Source: Methanocella_A sp963792125
GTDB lineage: Archaea; Halobacteriota; Methanocellia; Methanocellales; Methanocellaceae
Direction of reading: 5' to 3'
Assembly: GCA_963792125.1 (NCBI GenBank)
Contig: CAWBVA010000012.1
Span: 961,092 to 1,025,091, forward strand
Length of the DNA: 64,000 nucleotides
Within the stretch, counting starts at the first letter, position 1; each line of letters starts with the position of its first letter. Made by a program: the position numbers and the translations under genes. Below the pieces are notes generated by a model that was given only the letters and a program-made list of their open reading frames with translations, did not search any database and had not been told where the DNA came from. Shown in pieces: positions 1 to 8,551 of the stretch.

Positions 1-141
1 CGCGTGGCTAAGGCCCGTGGACTGGACGTGACGACCGTCGAACAACTGGTGAGAGACCGTGCGGAAAAGCCGCTGCTGGGCATCGCCGGGACCGACACGG
101 TAAACGTTTTAACGTTGAACCTCGCTCTGGATAAGTTGTGA
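1..141 (+). CDS. kdpC: KdpC, C-terminal end (K+-transporting ATPase subunit C), partial
   Basis: The first 46 codons of the window are open and end at TGA 139-141. They encode a tail (ARGLDVTTVEQLV, then a segment ending VNVLTLNLALD) that matches the conserved C-terminus of KdpC, the small membrane-anchored subunit that assists KdpB in the high-affinity KdpFABC potassium pump. The 5' part lies outside the window, so kdpA and kdpB are presumably upstream. The stop overlaps the GTG start of the following kdpD-like gene (GTGA), which indicates translational coupling. The identification rests on a short segment but is supported by that neighbour. Confidence 0.85.
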   Translation, partial: RVAKARGLDVTTVEQLVRDRAEKPLLGIAGTDTVNVLTLNLALDKL

Positions 142-1355
142 GCATGATCCCTGAATACCGTCGCCCTGACCCGGACGAACTGCTGAAACTGATAACAGCG
201 GAAGAGGCGCGGGAGAACCGTGGCAAGCTTACGATCTACTTCGGCTACGCGCCGGGCGTCGGTAAAACTTATTCGATGCTCTCGGATGCACGGAACCTGT
301 GGAAGGAGGGGAAGGACGTAGCGATCGGCTGGCTCCAGACCCACGGCCGCAAGGAGACCGAATCCCTCGCCGAAGGCATGGAGTTCCTCCCGACGCTCGA
401 GGTCGAGTACAGCGGCATCAGGCTCAAGGAGATGGACCTCCATGCCATCCTGGACCGGAAGCCGGAGATCGTTGTGGTCGACGAGCTGGCCCACACGAAC
501 GCGCCGGGGATGAAGCACCAGAAACGCTACCAGGACGTCGAGGAAATCCTGGATGCGGGCATTAACGTCTACACGACCCTCAACGTCCAGCACTTAGAGA
601 GCCTCAACGACGTGGTCGCAAAGATATCGGGAGCGATCATGAGGGAGACGGTCCCGGACCCCTCTTTCTGTCCTCCCACGAGGTCAAGCTGATCGACCTG
701 CCGGTGGATGAGCTGCTCAAACGGCTGAAGGAGGGGAAAGTCTATACCAGGGACATGGCTGCAGCAAGCGGTCAACCGGTTCTTCGAGCCCTACACCTTG
801 CTGGGGCTGCGGCAGCTGGCCACCCGCGAAGTATCGATACGCCTGGACCATCGCATATTCCGATACCTGAAGGAGCAAGGGCTGACCGGACCATGGTACG
901 CATCCGAGCGGGTGCTTGTCGGCCTGCACGCCAGCCCCTACGCCGCCCAGATCATCCGGGCGGCTTTCAGGCTGTCGAGCGAGCTGAACGCCGACCTGAT
1001 CGCCGTCCACGTGGTAAGCGACAAGGACAAGAATTTCACGGACGAGGAAAAGGGGTGGCTCCAGAAGGCGATCGATGTCGCCAGGACCCTGCAGGTGCAG
1101 GATCGTCAAGCTGAAGGGCAACGACATCTCGCGGAGATCGCCCGGTACGCGAACGAGAACAACGTTACCAAGATACTCATCGGGAAGCCGCTGCGGCACG
1201 GGAACATCCGGCCCATCGACCGGTTGCTGTTACTGACCTCGGGCATCGACGTGTATATTTTTGCCGGGCAGGGCAAGGAGCCGAGCCCGAAAATGGATGA
1301 GCTGTCCAGGAATCCCCTCAACCAGCTTTTGAAGTACTTCAAAGGTCAGGTTTGA
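138..1355 (+). CDS. kdpD: KdpD-like sensor without a kinase domain (frame breaks)
   Basis: The N-terminal half is KdpD sensor domain: Walker A GYAPGVGKT, a DELAHTNAPG stretch and YTTLNVQHLES. The second half is a universal-stress-protein-like domain (VLVGLHASPYA through TKILIGKP). The product ends about 400 residues in with LLKYFKGQV. The membrane helices and histidine-kinase core of canonical ~900-residue KdpD are absent, so it would sense turgor/K+ or bind nucleotide but could not phosphorylate KdpE. The reading frame breaks near 663 and 768. A short stretch from about 1100 to 1130 is out of frame and then restored. Joining the frames gives a continuous KdpD-like sequence. Either the gene is degraded or the sequence has indels. 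Start is GTG 138 (overlapping kdpC) or ATG 144. Confidence 0.8.
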
Positions 1356-1403
1356 ACAGGCCGCCTTCGTCGAGCATTGATAATATTAAAGGAGCGAACC
1401 CGC

Positions 1404-1691
1404 TCAGCGGGCTCTCTGCCTGGGCGCGGCGCGCTTCTTCGGGGCCATGCGCTTGCCGGCTTTCGGCCCGGTGACTTCCACGGCTTCGTCTGCCTTCAGC
1501 GTGGTCTTGCACCGGTTGCACTCGGCTGCACACCACTCGTGGTACATTGCCGTGCACGCGGGACAGACGATGGCGTCATCTTTCTTTATCGCGAGGCCGC
1601 ACTCGTCGCACCTTCCGGCGTCGTCCTCCTCCAGCTCGTCGTCTGCGCGGTCTGCCCCTAACTCGTCGAAGTCGTCATCGTCCACGTACAT
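1404..1691 (-). CDS. Small acidic zinc-finger protein
   Basis: This 95-residue protein has an Asp/Glu-rich N-terminus (MYVDDDDFDELGADRADD), a central double zinc-binding array (CDEC, CPAC, then HEWC and CNRC) resembling a RING/PHD-like or zinc-ribbon fold, and a basic Arg/Lys/Pro-rich tail. The cysteine/histidine spacing suggests two metal sites. No enzymatic domain is visible. The basic tail could contact nucleic acid, but the function is unknown. It has its own AT-rich promoter and is transcribed towards kdpD, convergently. Confidence 0.65.
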   Translation of the reverse strand: MYVDDDDFDELGADRADDELEEDDAGRCDECGLAIKKDDAIVCPACTAMYHEWCAAECNRCKTTLKADEAVEVTGPKAGKRMAPKKRAAPRQRAR

Positions 1692-1724
1692 CGTAATTGC
1701 ACTTCCAGCATGAATGCTGTTCGA

Positions 1725-1740
1725 GATAATATTTAAAATT
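1725..1740 (-). promoter_or_regulatory. TATA box for the zinc-finger gene
   Basis: Read on the minus strand this is AATTTTAAATATTAT, a good archaeal TATA element about 35 nt upstream of the ATG at 1691, in otherwise GC-rich surroundings. Confidence 0.5.
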
Positions 1741-1932
1741 TTTGGGCGATAATGGCCAGGGTTCTCGATTGGTACGAAGTGCGCTTATATACCTGCCGCA
1801 GGAGAGGCGTGGAAAGCACGACAGTTGTCGATTATTTACCGCAAGGGATACCGCACGGCAAGGTACGTATCGGCCGTGCGTGCCGGGGCGACAGCTATTT
1901 ATTTTTGCATTCAGAGGTAAACATGTGAACCC

Positions 1933-2211
1933 ATGGTCGATCATATGACAGTGCAGGGCGCGGTTGACGAGGCCGTGAAGAAGGGTACGTACCCGGACAG
2001 GAAGGCGGCCATAGCCGGCCTGACAAAGCAGCTGATCGACTACCAGAAGGGCGTGCTCAAAGGCAAGCTGGACGTCGACCCGGTCGACACCGTCGACAAA
2101 ATGCGGGGAGAACTCTGGCAGTCGCTGATGAAGCAGGCCGGCGAAGACGAGGACCGGGCGGCACACCTGTACGCGGAAGAGATGAAGAGAATAAGCGGAC
2201 AGGGGCACTGA
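1933..2211 (+). CDS. Small protein upstream of a PIN-domain gene, possible antitoxin
   Basis: A 92-residue, mostly helical charged protein (VDEAVKKGTYPDRKAAIAGL near the N-terminus). The gap to the following PIN-domain gene is only 4 nt, the usual arrangement of VapB-like antitoxin and VapC-like toxin. The N-terminal 'VDEAVKKGTYPDRKAA' resembles the ribbon-helix-helix or CopG-like segment of some antitoxins, but this is weak. An AT-rich TATA-like stretch (CTATTTATTTTTGC) lies at about 1890-1904. The antitoxin role is inferred from position only. Confidence 0.55.
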   Translation: MVDHMTVQGAVDEAVKKGTYPDRKAAIAGLTKQLIDYQKGVLKGKLDVDPVDTVDKMRGELWQSLMKQAGEDEDRAAHLYAEEMKRISGQGH

Positions 2212-2215
2212 TATC

Positions 2216-2659
2216 ATGTCAGGCATGGTCGGTAAGATCAAGCTGTACCTCAACACGGACGTGCTGCTCAGCCTGCTCGTGGACGAGGAGAAGAAAGGCG
2301 TGAAGCTCGGGGAGAACGTGGCCAGCTCCTCCGACAGGCGGCCGACGGCAAATACCAGGTCTTCGTCTCCGAACATACCGCGAACGAGCTGCTCAAGGTG
2401 GGCGTCCCGGCAGGAATACCTGGGCCAGGTGCTCAGGCCCATGCTGCTGATGAACGGAAGCGACCTGCTGCTGGCGAACGAGGACATCCTGCGCGGCGCG
2501 CTGAAGCTGCACCGTATGAGCGAGATGCCATTCCTGCGGGCGCTGCACATCGTCTTCGCCCAGCGGAACAACGCGATAATCGTCACCCGGGACTTCGATA
2601 CGGCCAACAGCGCCCGGACAATGGCCGGCGTCATGAAACCCGAAGACCTCCTCGCTTGA
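2216..2659 (+). CDS. PIN-domain protein, VapC-like (compensating frame breaks)
   Basis: The N-terminus KLYLNTDVLLSLLVDEE holds the first PIN acidic residue. The C-terminus has FLRALHIVFAQRNNAIIVTRDFD, with the last PIN aspartate. Between about 2325 and 2412 the direct frame is nonsense-like, but the next frame reads DGKYQVFVSEHTANELLKVG, which supplies the missing strand and catalytic Glu. Two compensating single-base changes therefore hide an otherwise typical ~147-residue PIN ribonuclease. If real, the out-of-frame stretch would destroy the active site. If it is a sequence error, the toxin is intact. Partner: the 92-residue gene just upstream. Confidence 0.6.
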   Translation: MSGMVGKIKLYLNTDVLLSLLVDEEKKGVKLGENVASSSDRRPTANTRSSSPNIPRTSCSRWASRQEYLGQVLRPMLLMNGSDLLLANEDILRGALKLHRMSEMPFLRALHIVFAQRNNAIIVTRDFDTANSARTMAGVMKPEDLLA

Positions 2660-2921
2660 GGCCGCCAAGGGTCCAAGAGGAGACGCCAAGGTACTAAGGG
2701 AAGACGCCAAGGCGCCACTTTTAGCACCCGAAGGTTTCAAGGCGCCAAGCTATTCTTAATATTTCAAGGCTCTAAGTAGCCAGGTTATAGCGATTACATA
2801 ATAATTCTCTTAGCCACTTGAAGTCTTAGATCTAAAAAAAACTTGGCGCCTTGAAACCTTCGGTTGCATAAAAAGTGGCGTCTTGGAGCCTTCTCTTAGT
2901 ACCTTGGCGCCTTATAGCGTT
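2660..2921. repeat. Long inverted repeat between convergent genes (GCCAAGG family, copy 1)
   Basis: A left arm at about 2664-2754 and a right arm at about 2838-2917 are reverse complements over roughly 75 bp. Shared words include GCCAAGGTACTAAG, CCACTTTT, CCGAAGGTTTCAAGGCGCC. An AT-rich loop separates the arms. The element exactly fills the space between the PIN gene end (2659) and the helicase end (2922). Related copies lie at 27772-28002 and 11407-11470, also between convergent genes. Confidence 0.85.
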
Positions 2922-5579
2922 CTATCCGGGCCGGTAGCCTATCCACCCGGTGCCGGGGATTTTCTTCTTCTCCTTGGGCGCGCCCTGGGCACCGCGTTTT
3001 TTCTGCAGCTTGGCGGCCAGCTCTGCGGCTATCCGGGCCTCTTCGTCCCGCTGTTGCTGTACTCTGGATACACGCTTCGTGGTGAAGAGCCCGGCGAAGT
3101 CTTCCTCGTCGACGGTCTCCGGGTCTTCCACGCCGTCCCGGAGCTTCCGGGCCTCGGCGGCCGCGGCGTTGAGGCGCTCGATCTTGGCGATCTCGTGTAT
3201 GGCGTCCAGATTACGGACGGTCCGGTCCAGGTAGCCGAGGACGTCGCCCTCGAAGGAGCTCAGGCTGTAGTCCGAGGCGATGGCCCGGGAGATCTCGTGG
3301 GGGTCTTTGTCCTGCAGACGGTAGGCGATCACCTTTTTGCTGAACTTGCGCTCCGGGCACCCGCAGAACGGCGCGTCGTCGCAGGTGCAGTCCAGGAACT
3401 CCATGCTGAAGCTGAGGAACTGCTCCTGCATGGAGTGGTCCATCTTCGCGATTGACTCGCCGGAGAACGCGATGTCCAGGCTCGCCGGGCTGAACACACG
3501 GGAAGGGATGCTGATGCCGATGATGCGGGACAGCCGGTCCGCGCCCCGGAAGTAGACCGCCTCGAAGGCCTCCAGCTCGACGGCGATGTCCAGCGTGGAC
3601 ACTTTCTTGCGCAGGCGGCTGCGGATGAGGAACGCGTTCTCCACGCTGAGGAAGTGGTTGACGATGGCCCGGCCGAAGGGTGTCAGCCTTATTTTGCCGT
3701 TTTCCCTGGTCATCATCCCGCCGGAGACGCATTTAGCCACCAGAGTTTTCGTGTCGCATGCGATGCCGAGCGTGTGGCTGTTGATCTGCTCCAGCGCCTT
3801 CTCGTCCTGCACGACGGCAGCGTTAGCCAGGCACTCCTCGATCTGCTCCGGCTCGTCGTAGTCGACGTTGACGTGCTCCGCGCTGCCGCCCAGCAGCCGG
3901 AACGCCACCTCTTCTTCGGTCTCGCCTTCGATGGAGGCCTCCGGATCCGACAGGACGACGATCTTGCCCAGGTCGTGGTAGTCGGGGCGGCCGGCACGGC
4001 CCTGCATCTGCTGGAACGCGCCGACGCCCAGCCAGTCTTTTCCCATGGCCAGCGACTCGAAGATGACCTGCGACGCCGGGAAGTCGACGCCGGCGGCCAG
4101 CGCCGCCGTAGTGACTACTACCTTGATCTCGCCTTTCTCAAACCGCTCTTCCACACTCTTGCGCTGCGGGTAAGTCAGGCCGGCATGATAGGGCGCGGAC
4201 TGGATGCGCAGCGCCTGGCTGATGGAGTGGCACTTCTTGCGCGAGTTCGTGAACACGATGGTCTGGCCCCGGAAACCTTTGCTGGAGGTCATGGTGTACT
4301 CCCTGGAGGCATACTCGTCCACCAGCCGGTTCTTCTCGTGGTCCCGGGCGAAGATCAGGTGCCTCTCCAGCGGCACGGGCCGGTATTCGTACTCCACCAG
4401 CGTGGCGTTCAGCCGCTTCCCGACGTCCTTCGGGTTGCCGATGGTGGCCGACAGGAAAATGAACTGGGCTCCGGGCGCCAGCGTGCGGAGCCGTGCAATC
4501 AGCCCGTCGAGCCGGTGGCCTCGCTCCGGGTCCTCCAGCATGTGCACCTCGTCTATGACGACCGTGCCGACATTGCCCAGGCGGCCTCCGGTACGCAGGA
4601 TGAAGTCCATGCCCTCGTAGGTGCCCACGACGATGTCCGACTCGACGGACGTGTTGAGCTTGACGCTGTTAAGCGATATGCGTGAGGTGCCGACGCGAAT
4701 GGCGGTCTTCAGCCCCAGCGGGCCGTAGCGTTTCTTAAACTGCTCGTACTTCTGGTTGGCCAGCGCGACCAGCGGCACCAGGAAGAGCATCTTCCCCTTG
4801 CCGTTCAGCGCGTTGCTCACCCCGGCAAGCTCGCCGATCAGCGTCTTGCCCGTAGCGGTGGCCGAGACCACCAGCTGGCTCTTCCCGTCCAGCAGGCCTG
4901 CGGCAACGGATTTCGACTGCACCGGGAGCAGCTCGTCCATCTTCTCCAGCAGGACGTCTTTCAGCGCCGGGTCGAGCTTCAGGTCTTTGACCTTGACCGG
5001 CTTTACATTCGTGTCGGCGACCGGAATGATGTCATAGCGCGTCAGCTCCGGCGGCAGGTTCGACGGGTTGAGCAGCGCGAGCACCCGGTTCAGGTCCTTC
5101 GTCTTCTCCAGCATTGCCTCCAGCCTGTCCATGCCCTTGCCGGTAATACGGCCCCGGAAGGAGACCTCCTTGCGCAGCTCGCGCTTCGCGCAGTCCATGC
5201 ATACCAGCTCGTCCTTGAACCGCACCATGTCCGTCCGCTTGAAGGTGATCCGGTCCTCCATCAGGCAGAAGCGACAGATACCCACCCTCTCCGAGCCGAG
5301 CTGGTACCCCTTCAGCATGTCGTCCATCGCCTCCTGCCCCGACGCGTCCATCCTCGCCGAGAAGATGCAGTCCGCGGCTTTCAGGAGTTCGACGAAGGTA
5401 GGGACCGGCAGGTACTCGTCCTCCTTCTCCTTCAGGACGCGGACCTTCAGCGGCCGGACGCCCCGGGAGGTCTGCTGGACCGTCAGGATGCCGACGAAGA
5501 CGGGCTTCCCCTCGCCCTTGACCGGGTACACCCGGTACTCGTCCTTCTTGTTGGGGGTGAACACTACGAACAATGCCAT
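2922..5579 (-). CDS. Ski2-like DEAD/DEAH-box helicase with N-terminal zinc site
   Basis: An intact 885-residue protein. Residues 1-100 form an N-terminal archaeal domain. CRFC (102-105) and CMDC (127-130) look like one zinc ribbon. The superfamily 2 core follows: motif Q/I with ATATGKT (about 240-246), motif II DEVH (343-346), motif III SAT (about 377-379), and motif VI QMQGRAGRP near residue 530. The C-terminal part carries a winged-helix/ratchet-like region, a Cys-rich insert (CTCDDAPFCGCPE) and a Lys/Arg-rich end. This architecture is the methanogen helicase family related to Hel308/Ski2. It would unwind nucleic acid using ATP, but the substrate is unknown. It is transcribed alone and divergently from the gene at 5671. 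Confidence 0.85.
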   Translation of the reverse strand: MALFVVFTPNKKDEYRVYPVKGEGKPVFVGILTVQQTSRGVRPLKVRVLKEKEDEYLPVPTFVELLKAADCIFSARMDASGQEAMDDMLKGYQLGSERVGICRFCLMEDRITFKRTDMVRFKDELVCMDCAKRELRKEVSFRGRITGKGMDRLEAMLEKTKDLNRVLALLNPSNLPPELTRYDIIPVADTNVKPVKVKDLKLDPALKDVLLEKMDELLPVQSKSVAAGLLDGKSQLVVSATATGKTLIGELAGVSNALNGKGKMLFLVPLVALANQKYEQFKKRYGPLGLKTAIRVGTSRISLNSVKLNTSVESDIVVGTYEGMDFILRTGGRLGNVGTVVIDEVHMLEDPERGHRLDGLIARLRTLAPGAQFIFLSATIGNPKDVGKRLNATLVEYEYRPVPLERHLIFARDHEKNRLVDEYASREYTMTSSKGFRGQTIVFTNSRKKCHSISQALRIQSAPYHAGLTYPQRKSVEERFEKGEIKVVVTTAALAAGVDFPASQVIFESLAMGKDWLGVGAFQQMQGRAGRPDYHDLGKIVVLSDPEASIEGETEEEVAFRLLGGSAEHVNVDYDEPEQIEECLANAAVVQDEKALEQINSHTLGIACDTKTLVAKCVSGGMMTRENGKIRLTPFGRAIVNHFLSVENAFLIRSRLRKKVSTLDIAVELEAFEAVYFRGADRLSRIIGISIPSRVFSPASLDIAFSGESIAKMDHSMQEQFLSFSMEFLDCTCDDAPFCGCPERKFSKKVIAYRLQDKDPHEISRAIASDYSLSSFEGDVLGYLDRTVRNLDAIHEIAKIERLNAAAAEARKLRDGVEDPETVDEEDFAGLFTTKRVSRVQQQRDEEARIAAELAAKLQKKRGAQGAPKEKKKIPGTGWIGYRPG

Positions 5580-5670
5580 CGGGTTTCTGCAGTATCATTG
5601 TACTGCACATATAAATCGTTATTTCTATTGGCCCGATCGGGACGTATATGAGAGATGAGCGACAGACAGG

Positions 5671-5955
5671 ATGCTCATGGAATTTATCAGGCCGCAGCAT
5701 CCGTCTGACCTCGTCGACCGGGTCGGAAAAGACTACCCGGTGAACTGCCTCGGGTGCGAGCACCTGCGGGCGCTGCCCGATAAGACGACGCTCTGTGCAT
5801 TCGGGGGAAGCCCGCGCAAGGTGGACGTGCTTGATCCTCTGCGGACCAGCCGGAAGTGCAAGTACCTCGATGAACAGGGTCCAGAGGTTTCGGAGTCACG
5901 GAGACTCTCATCACGAGGGCACAAAGGACACAGAGGACGGTACAGAGGTTTTTAG
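5671..5955 (+). CDS. Small cysteine-containing protein, C-terminus running into a repeat
   Basis: The first ~65 residues look like a genuine small protein with four cysteines (CLGCEHLR, LCAFGG, KCKYLDE) and a metal-binding feel. From about position 5880 the frame enters a CACAAAGG/CACAGAGG intergenic repeat, which encodes the tail RGHKGHRGRYRG. The original stop was probably lost to repeat insertion, or a frame break occurred. It is divergent from the helicase. Function unknown. Confidence 0.5.
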   Translation: MLMEFIRPQHPSDLVDRVGKDYPVNCLGCEHLRALPDKTTLCAFGGSPRKVDVLDPLRTSRKCKYLDEQGPEVSESRRLSSRGHKGHRGRYRGF

Positions 5956-6055
5956 GAACAGGCTCAGCACAAGCCTTTTTATAAACCTCGTGCCGTCCTC
6001 TGTGTCCTTTGTGCCCTCTGTGGTGAAAGACTCCGTGCCGTCCAGGAACCTGATA
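5905..6055. repeat. Inverted repeat of CACAAAGG/CACAGAGG words
   Basis: The left arm (about 5908-5950, ACGAGGGCACAAAGGACAC then AGAGGACGGTACAGAGG) is the reverse complement of the right arm (about 5985-6040, GTGCCGTCCTCTGTGTCC then TTTGTGCCCTCTGTGGTG). The loop is AT-rich. It lies between two convergent genes. Similar words occur near 23360-23480, 24985-25100 and 47337-47412. Confidence 0.8.
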
Positions 6056-6064
6056 CCTCTAAAA

Positions 6065-6805
6065 TTAGCTTCTGAAAATATCCCAGCTCATCTTCCCCAC
6101 GAACCCGCCGATGATCCACCCGGCGAGGATGCAGATGAACGGCAGCAGGCAGCAGCAGTTCAGGATCGCGTTGTCCGAGACTCGCACGTAGGAGCCGGCC
6201 AGCACTGCCACTGGCAGCGCAAAGGCGAGGGTGATGGAGCCGCAGAGGCCTGCCTCTGACTTAGCGTTGAGTGAGTCCCGCAATAACAGCACCGTTATGA
6301 ATGGCGGCAGGGTTGTGGCGACCATGGCGAAGACCACAAGCATGCCGAGCCCGTACTGGGCGTTTATGTCGATGCCGAAAAAGATGAACGCCGCGGTGAG
6401 GGCGATGCCGAAGGCCAGTCCGACGATGCCGGCGGCCATCATGTGCTCGAACGAGAAGATGGTCACGGACTCGTAGGCGACGGTGCGTCTCGGCCCCTCA
6501 TAGCCGGGCCCTGTCTCCTGCCATACGGGGGGCGTGCCCCTGCCATAGCCGTCGGCCTGCGGGCGGTACCACCTGGTGTAGATATTATTGCCGGAAGAAG
6601 AGGAAAATCGTTTATCGTAACTCTCGCGCAGCGAGGGATCGCTGAGGACGCGGTAAGCCTCGTTGATCTGCTTCATCGTTTCGGCGGCCCGGGGAGACGG
6701 GTTCTTGTCGGGATGGTACTCCATGGCAAGACGGTGATAGGCCTGCTTGATCTCTTCCTGGCTGCTTTCCCGGCTGATGCCCAGGATGTCGTAGTGATTG
6801 GCCAT
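6065..6805 (-). CDS. J-domain protein with C-terminal membrane segments
   Basis: 246 residues. Residues 1-70 are a canonical J domain (HYDILGISRESSQEEIKQAY, HPDKN, YRVLSDPSLRESYD) including the HPD tripeptide needed to stimulate DnaK/Hsp70 ATPase. The Gly/Phe-rich and zinc-finger regions of DnaJ are missing. Residues ~120-246 hold about four hydrophobic helices (GIVGLAFGIALTAAFIFFG; LGMLVVFAMVATTLPPFITV; others). It is thus a membrane-anchored co-chaperone-like protein, probably recruiting Hsp70 to the membrane. Upstream DNA (6850-6900) is AT-rich and promoter-like. Confidence 0.8.
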   Translation of the reverse strand: MANHYDILGISRESSQEEIKQAYHRLAMEYHPDKNPSPRAAETMKQINEAYRVLSDPSLRESYDKRFSSSSGNNIYTRWYRPQADGYGRGTPPVWQETGPGYEGPRRTVAYESVTIFSFEHMMAAGIVGLAFGIALTAAFIFFGIDINAQYGLGMLVVFAMVATTLPPFITVLLLRDSLNAKSEAGLCGSITLAFALPVAVLAGSYVRVSDNAILNCCCLLPFICILAGWIIGGFVGKMSWDIFRS

Positions 6806-6918
6806 GGCTTGTTTTTCCTTCGTTAGTCCTGCCGCTGAATTGTCCCTTTTAGTCTGGATGGTTAAATATTTATCTTAAAGATTAATAGTCTTTTAATTAA
6901 CAGGGGAGGTGAAGCTTC

Positions 6919-6993
6919 ATGTGCAAGAGCTGTGGATGCGCTACCAAGCCCAAGAAGGACGCGAAGGCGAAGGCTAAGCCCAGGAAAAAGTAA
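6919..6993 (+). CDS. 24-residue MCKSCGC small protein
   Basis: A 24-codon gene with a strong Shine-Dalgarno sequence (GGGGAGGTGA, 6903-6912) spaced ideally from ATG 6919. The product starts MCKSCGC and then consists almost only of Lys, Ala and Pro (KPKKDAKAKAKPRKK). The Cys-x2-Cys-x-Cys head could bind a metal or Fe-S cluster, and the basic tail could bind RNA or DNA. An A/T-rich stretch with a T-run (7008-7016) follows. Function unknown. It is too short for standard gene-length thresholds. Confidence 0.65.
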   Translation: MCKSCGCATKPKKDAKAKAKPRKK

Positions 6994-7058
6994 AGGCTTT
7001 TCCGTATCTTTTTTCGTTTGAAACATATTTATCATACACCTGCCTATTTCTATGCTGA

Positions 7059-7619
7059 ATGCCGAACATCGTCACCAACCGGTACTTTCCCATGCTGGCC
7101 CATACGCTACGCGATCTCTTTGGCATCGAGCTGGAATACGATCCGTCACTTAACCGGCTTAACAGGCTCTCAATCCACAACGTCATCACCGGCAGCATTT
7201 GCAAAGACCCGCAGGGACGGATCCGGCTCGTCTACGTAGACGGCGTGGACGACCTGTCGTCCGGCCGCTTCCGGGACCGGGACATCATCGGGTTCAACAT
7301 GACCTGGAACCGGATGATCTTCGTCGCGGTGCCATCGGAGATCGACCCGATATCCAGTAAGTGCGCCTATGTCCCGCACGACATGGACAGCTACCTGCTC
7401 GCGGTGACGCTGCACGAACTATACGAGAACCTGACCGGGGACGTGCGCCACTGCCACAACGCGGGCAAATGCCTGAACTCGGTGTGCCGGGTGGACTTCA
7501 ACGGCACCTGCTGCGTGTGCATGGCCGGGCTCATCGAGAAGAAGTGGCCCGACCTGACGCTGGAAGACCTTTACTGCGACGAGGGCCGTGCCGAGCTGAG
7601 GCGGGCGCTGGGCAGGTAG
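7059..7619 (+). CDS. Archaemetzincin-like protein with incomplete zinc motif (putative)
   Basis: A 186-residue protein. Its C-terminal half (TLHELYENLTGDVRHC, then GKCLNSVCRV, NGTCCVCMAG, WPDLTLEDLYC) is laid out like archaemetzincins, which carry HExxHxxGxxHC followed by a Cys-rich zinc site. Here the second histidine of HExxH is Glu (HELYE), so catalysis as a peptidase is doubtful, although HC and the Cys-rich part are kept. Start ATG 7059 follows an AT-rich leader. The family assignment is inference from motif layout and could be wrong. Confidence 0.5.
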   Translation: MPNIVTNRYFPMLAHTLRDLFGIELEYDPSLNRLNRLSIHNVITGSICKDPQGRIRLVYVDGVDDLSSGRFRDRDIIGFNMTWNRMIFVAVPSEIDPISSKCAYVPHDMDSYLLAVTLHELYENLTGDVRHCHNAGKCLNSVCRVDFNGTCCVCMAGLIEKKWPDLTLEDLYCDEGRAELRRALGR

Positions 7620-7753
7620 CGGTCATCGCAACCTGAATCTTTTTCGTGCCGGGCTACAGCGTGTCAAAACATTTTCAACAATGACTGGCTCTGTGTCCGA
7701 TGCCGGCAAATATACAAAAAGATTCAGGAAGGACTACAATAGTATTGCCTGGC

Positions 7754-8530
7754 CTATCTTTTACCCGTTTCGACGACACGATATACGATCCCTGCCGCCT
7801 CAAAGCGCTGGATAGCCTGGGGGGCCATGTCCTCGGAGACGACCAGCGTGCCCCGGACGCCCTTGATCGCCGCCTCGACGATAGCCTCGGCGGCGCCGAA
7901 GAGCGCGTCGGGCTCGATGCCCGCCTTCTGAAGCGCGGCCAGCGCCTCCATGCCCACGACGCCGGTGATGCCGTCGACGGACCGCTTTAGTGTCGCCAGG
8001 TCTATGGCATGGGAGCCTCCGTTCGCGATGGCCGGGATTTTGATGACAGTGACGCTTTCCCGCCGGAGCGGGATGAGCCCGGTCAGGCCCGACACTCCGA
8101 CGTCCTCGCCCTCCCGGGCGTCGTTGATCGCGGTGCCGCTCGCGCCGTTGCCCTGCATGCCAGCATACAGGACGCCCTTGTCCATCTCAAGGAAGACCGT
8201 ACTGCCCTTCCTGACCGGCGATCGCGCGATGGCCGCCCATACCGACACCTGTCCCACCACGTTGTTCAGGACGTAGTCGGAATAGTCCTTGAGCTCCTTC
8301 GCCCCGTCGATGATGGACTCGACGCCGAGCGGGGTGACCGTGTACTGTCCCCGGCCGCCGGAAAGGATCATGCCGTCTGCGGCCAGGCTCTTGATGTACT
8401 CTGAGACGGCCTGCGGCGTGATGCCCAGGGAAGCGGCAATCTGGCTCTGCTTGATCTGAGGCTGGCTGGCTGCCACCTCCACGAGTATCTGGAACCTCGT
8501 GACCTCGCTCTTCCTGTCCAGCACCGTCAT
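7754..8530 (-). CDS. Archaeal winged-helix transcriptional regulator with C-terminal sensor domain
   Basis: 258 residues. Residues 1-75 form a helix-turn-helix (SQIAASLGITPQAVSEYIKSLAADGMI) followed by the wing GGRGQYTVTPLG. The remaining ~180 residues are a Gly/Ala-rich alpha/beta domain, including VRKGSTVFLEMDKGVLYAG, typical of a methanogen-specific family of MarR-like regulators that may bind a small effector. The end is VVSEDMAPQAIQRFEAAGI. The upstream neighbour on the same strand (8552-9067) is another winged-helix protein, 21 nt away, so the two are probably cotranscribed. Confidence 0.7.
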   Translation of the reverse strand: MTVLDRKSEVTRFQILVEVAASQPQIKQSQIAASLGITPQAVSEYIKSLAADGMILSGGRGQYTVTPLGVESIIDGAKELKDYSDYVLNNVVGQVSVWAAIARSPVRKGSTVFLEMDKGVLYAGMQGNGASGTAINDAREGEDVGVSGLTGLIPLRRESVTVIKIPAIANGGSHAIDLATLKRSVDGITGVVGMEALAALQKAGIEPDALFGAAEAIVEAAIKGVRGTLVVSEDMAPQAIQRFEAAGIVYRVVETGKR

Positions 8531-8551
8531 CAGTGTTCACGCAGCATTGAA

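Noticed and set aside
1675..2727. 350-codon minus-strand frame
   Set aside because: Crosses the PIN pair and the inverted repeat; low-complexity start derived from repeat words. The plus-strand genes explain the region.
3654..4685. Long open frame (about 340 codons) on the plus strand
   Set aside because: Lies antisense to the helicase gene, with no RBS and the composition of a shadow of GC-rich coding DNA.
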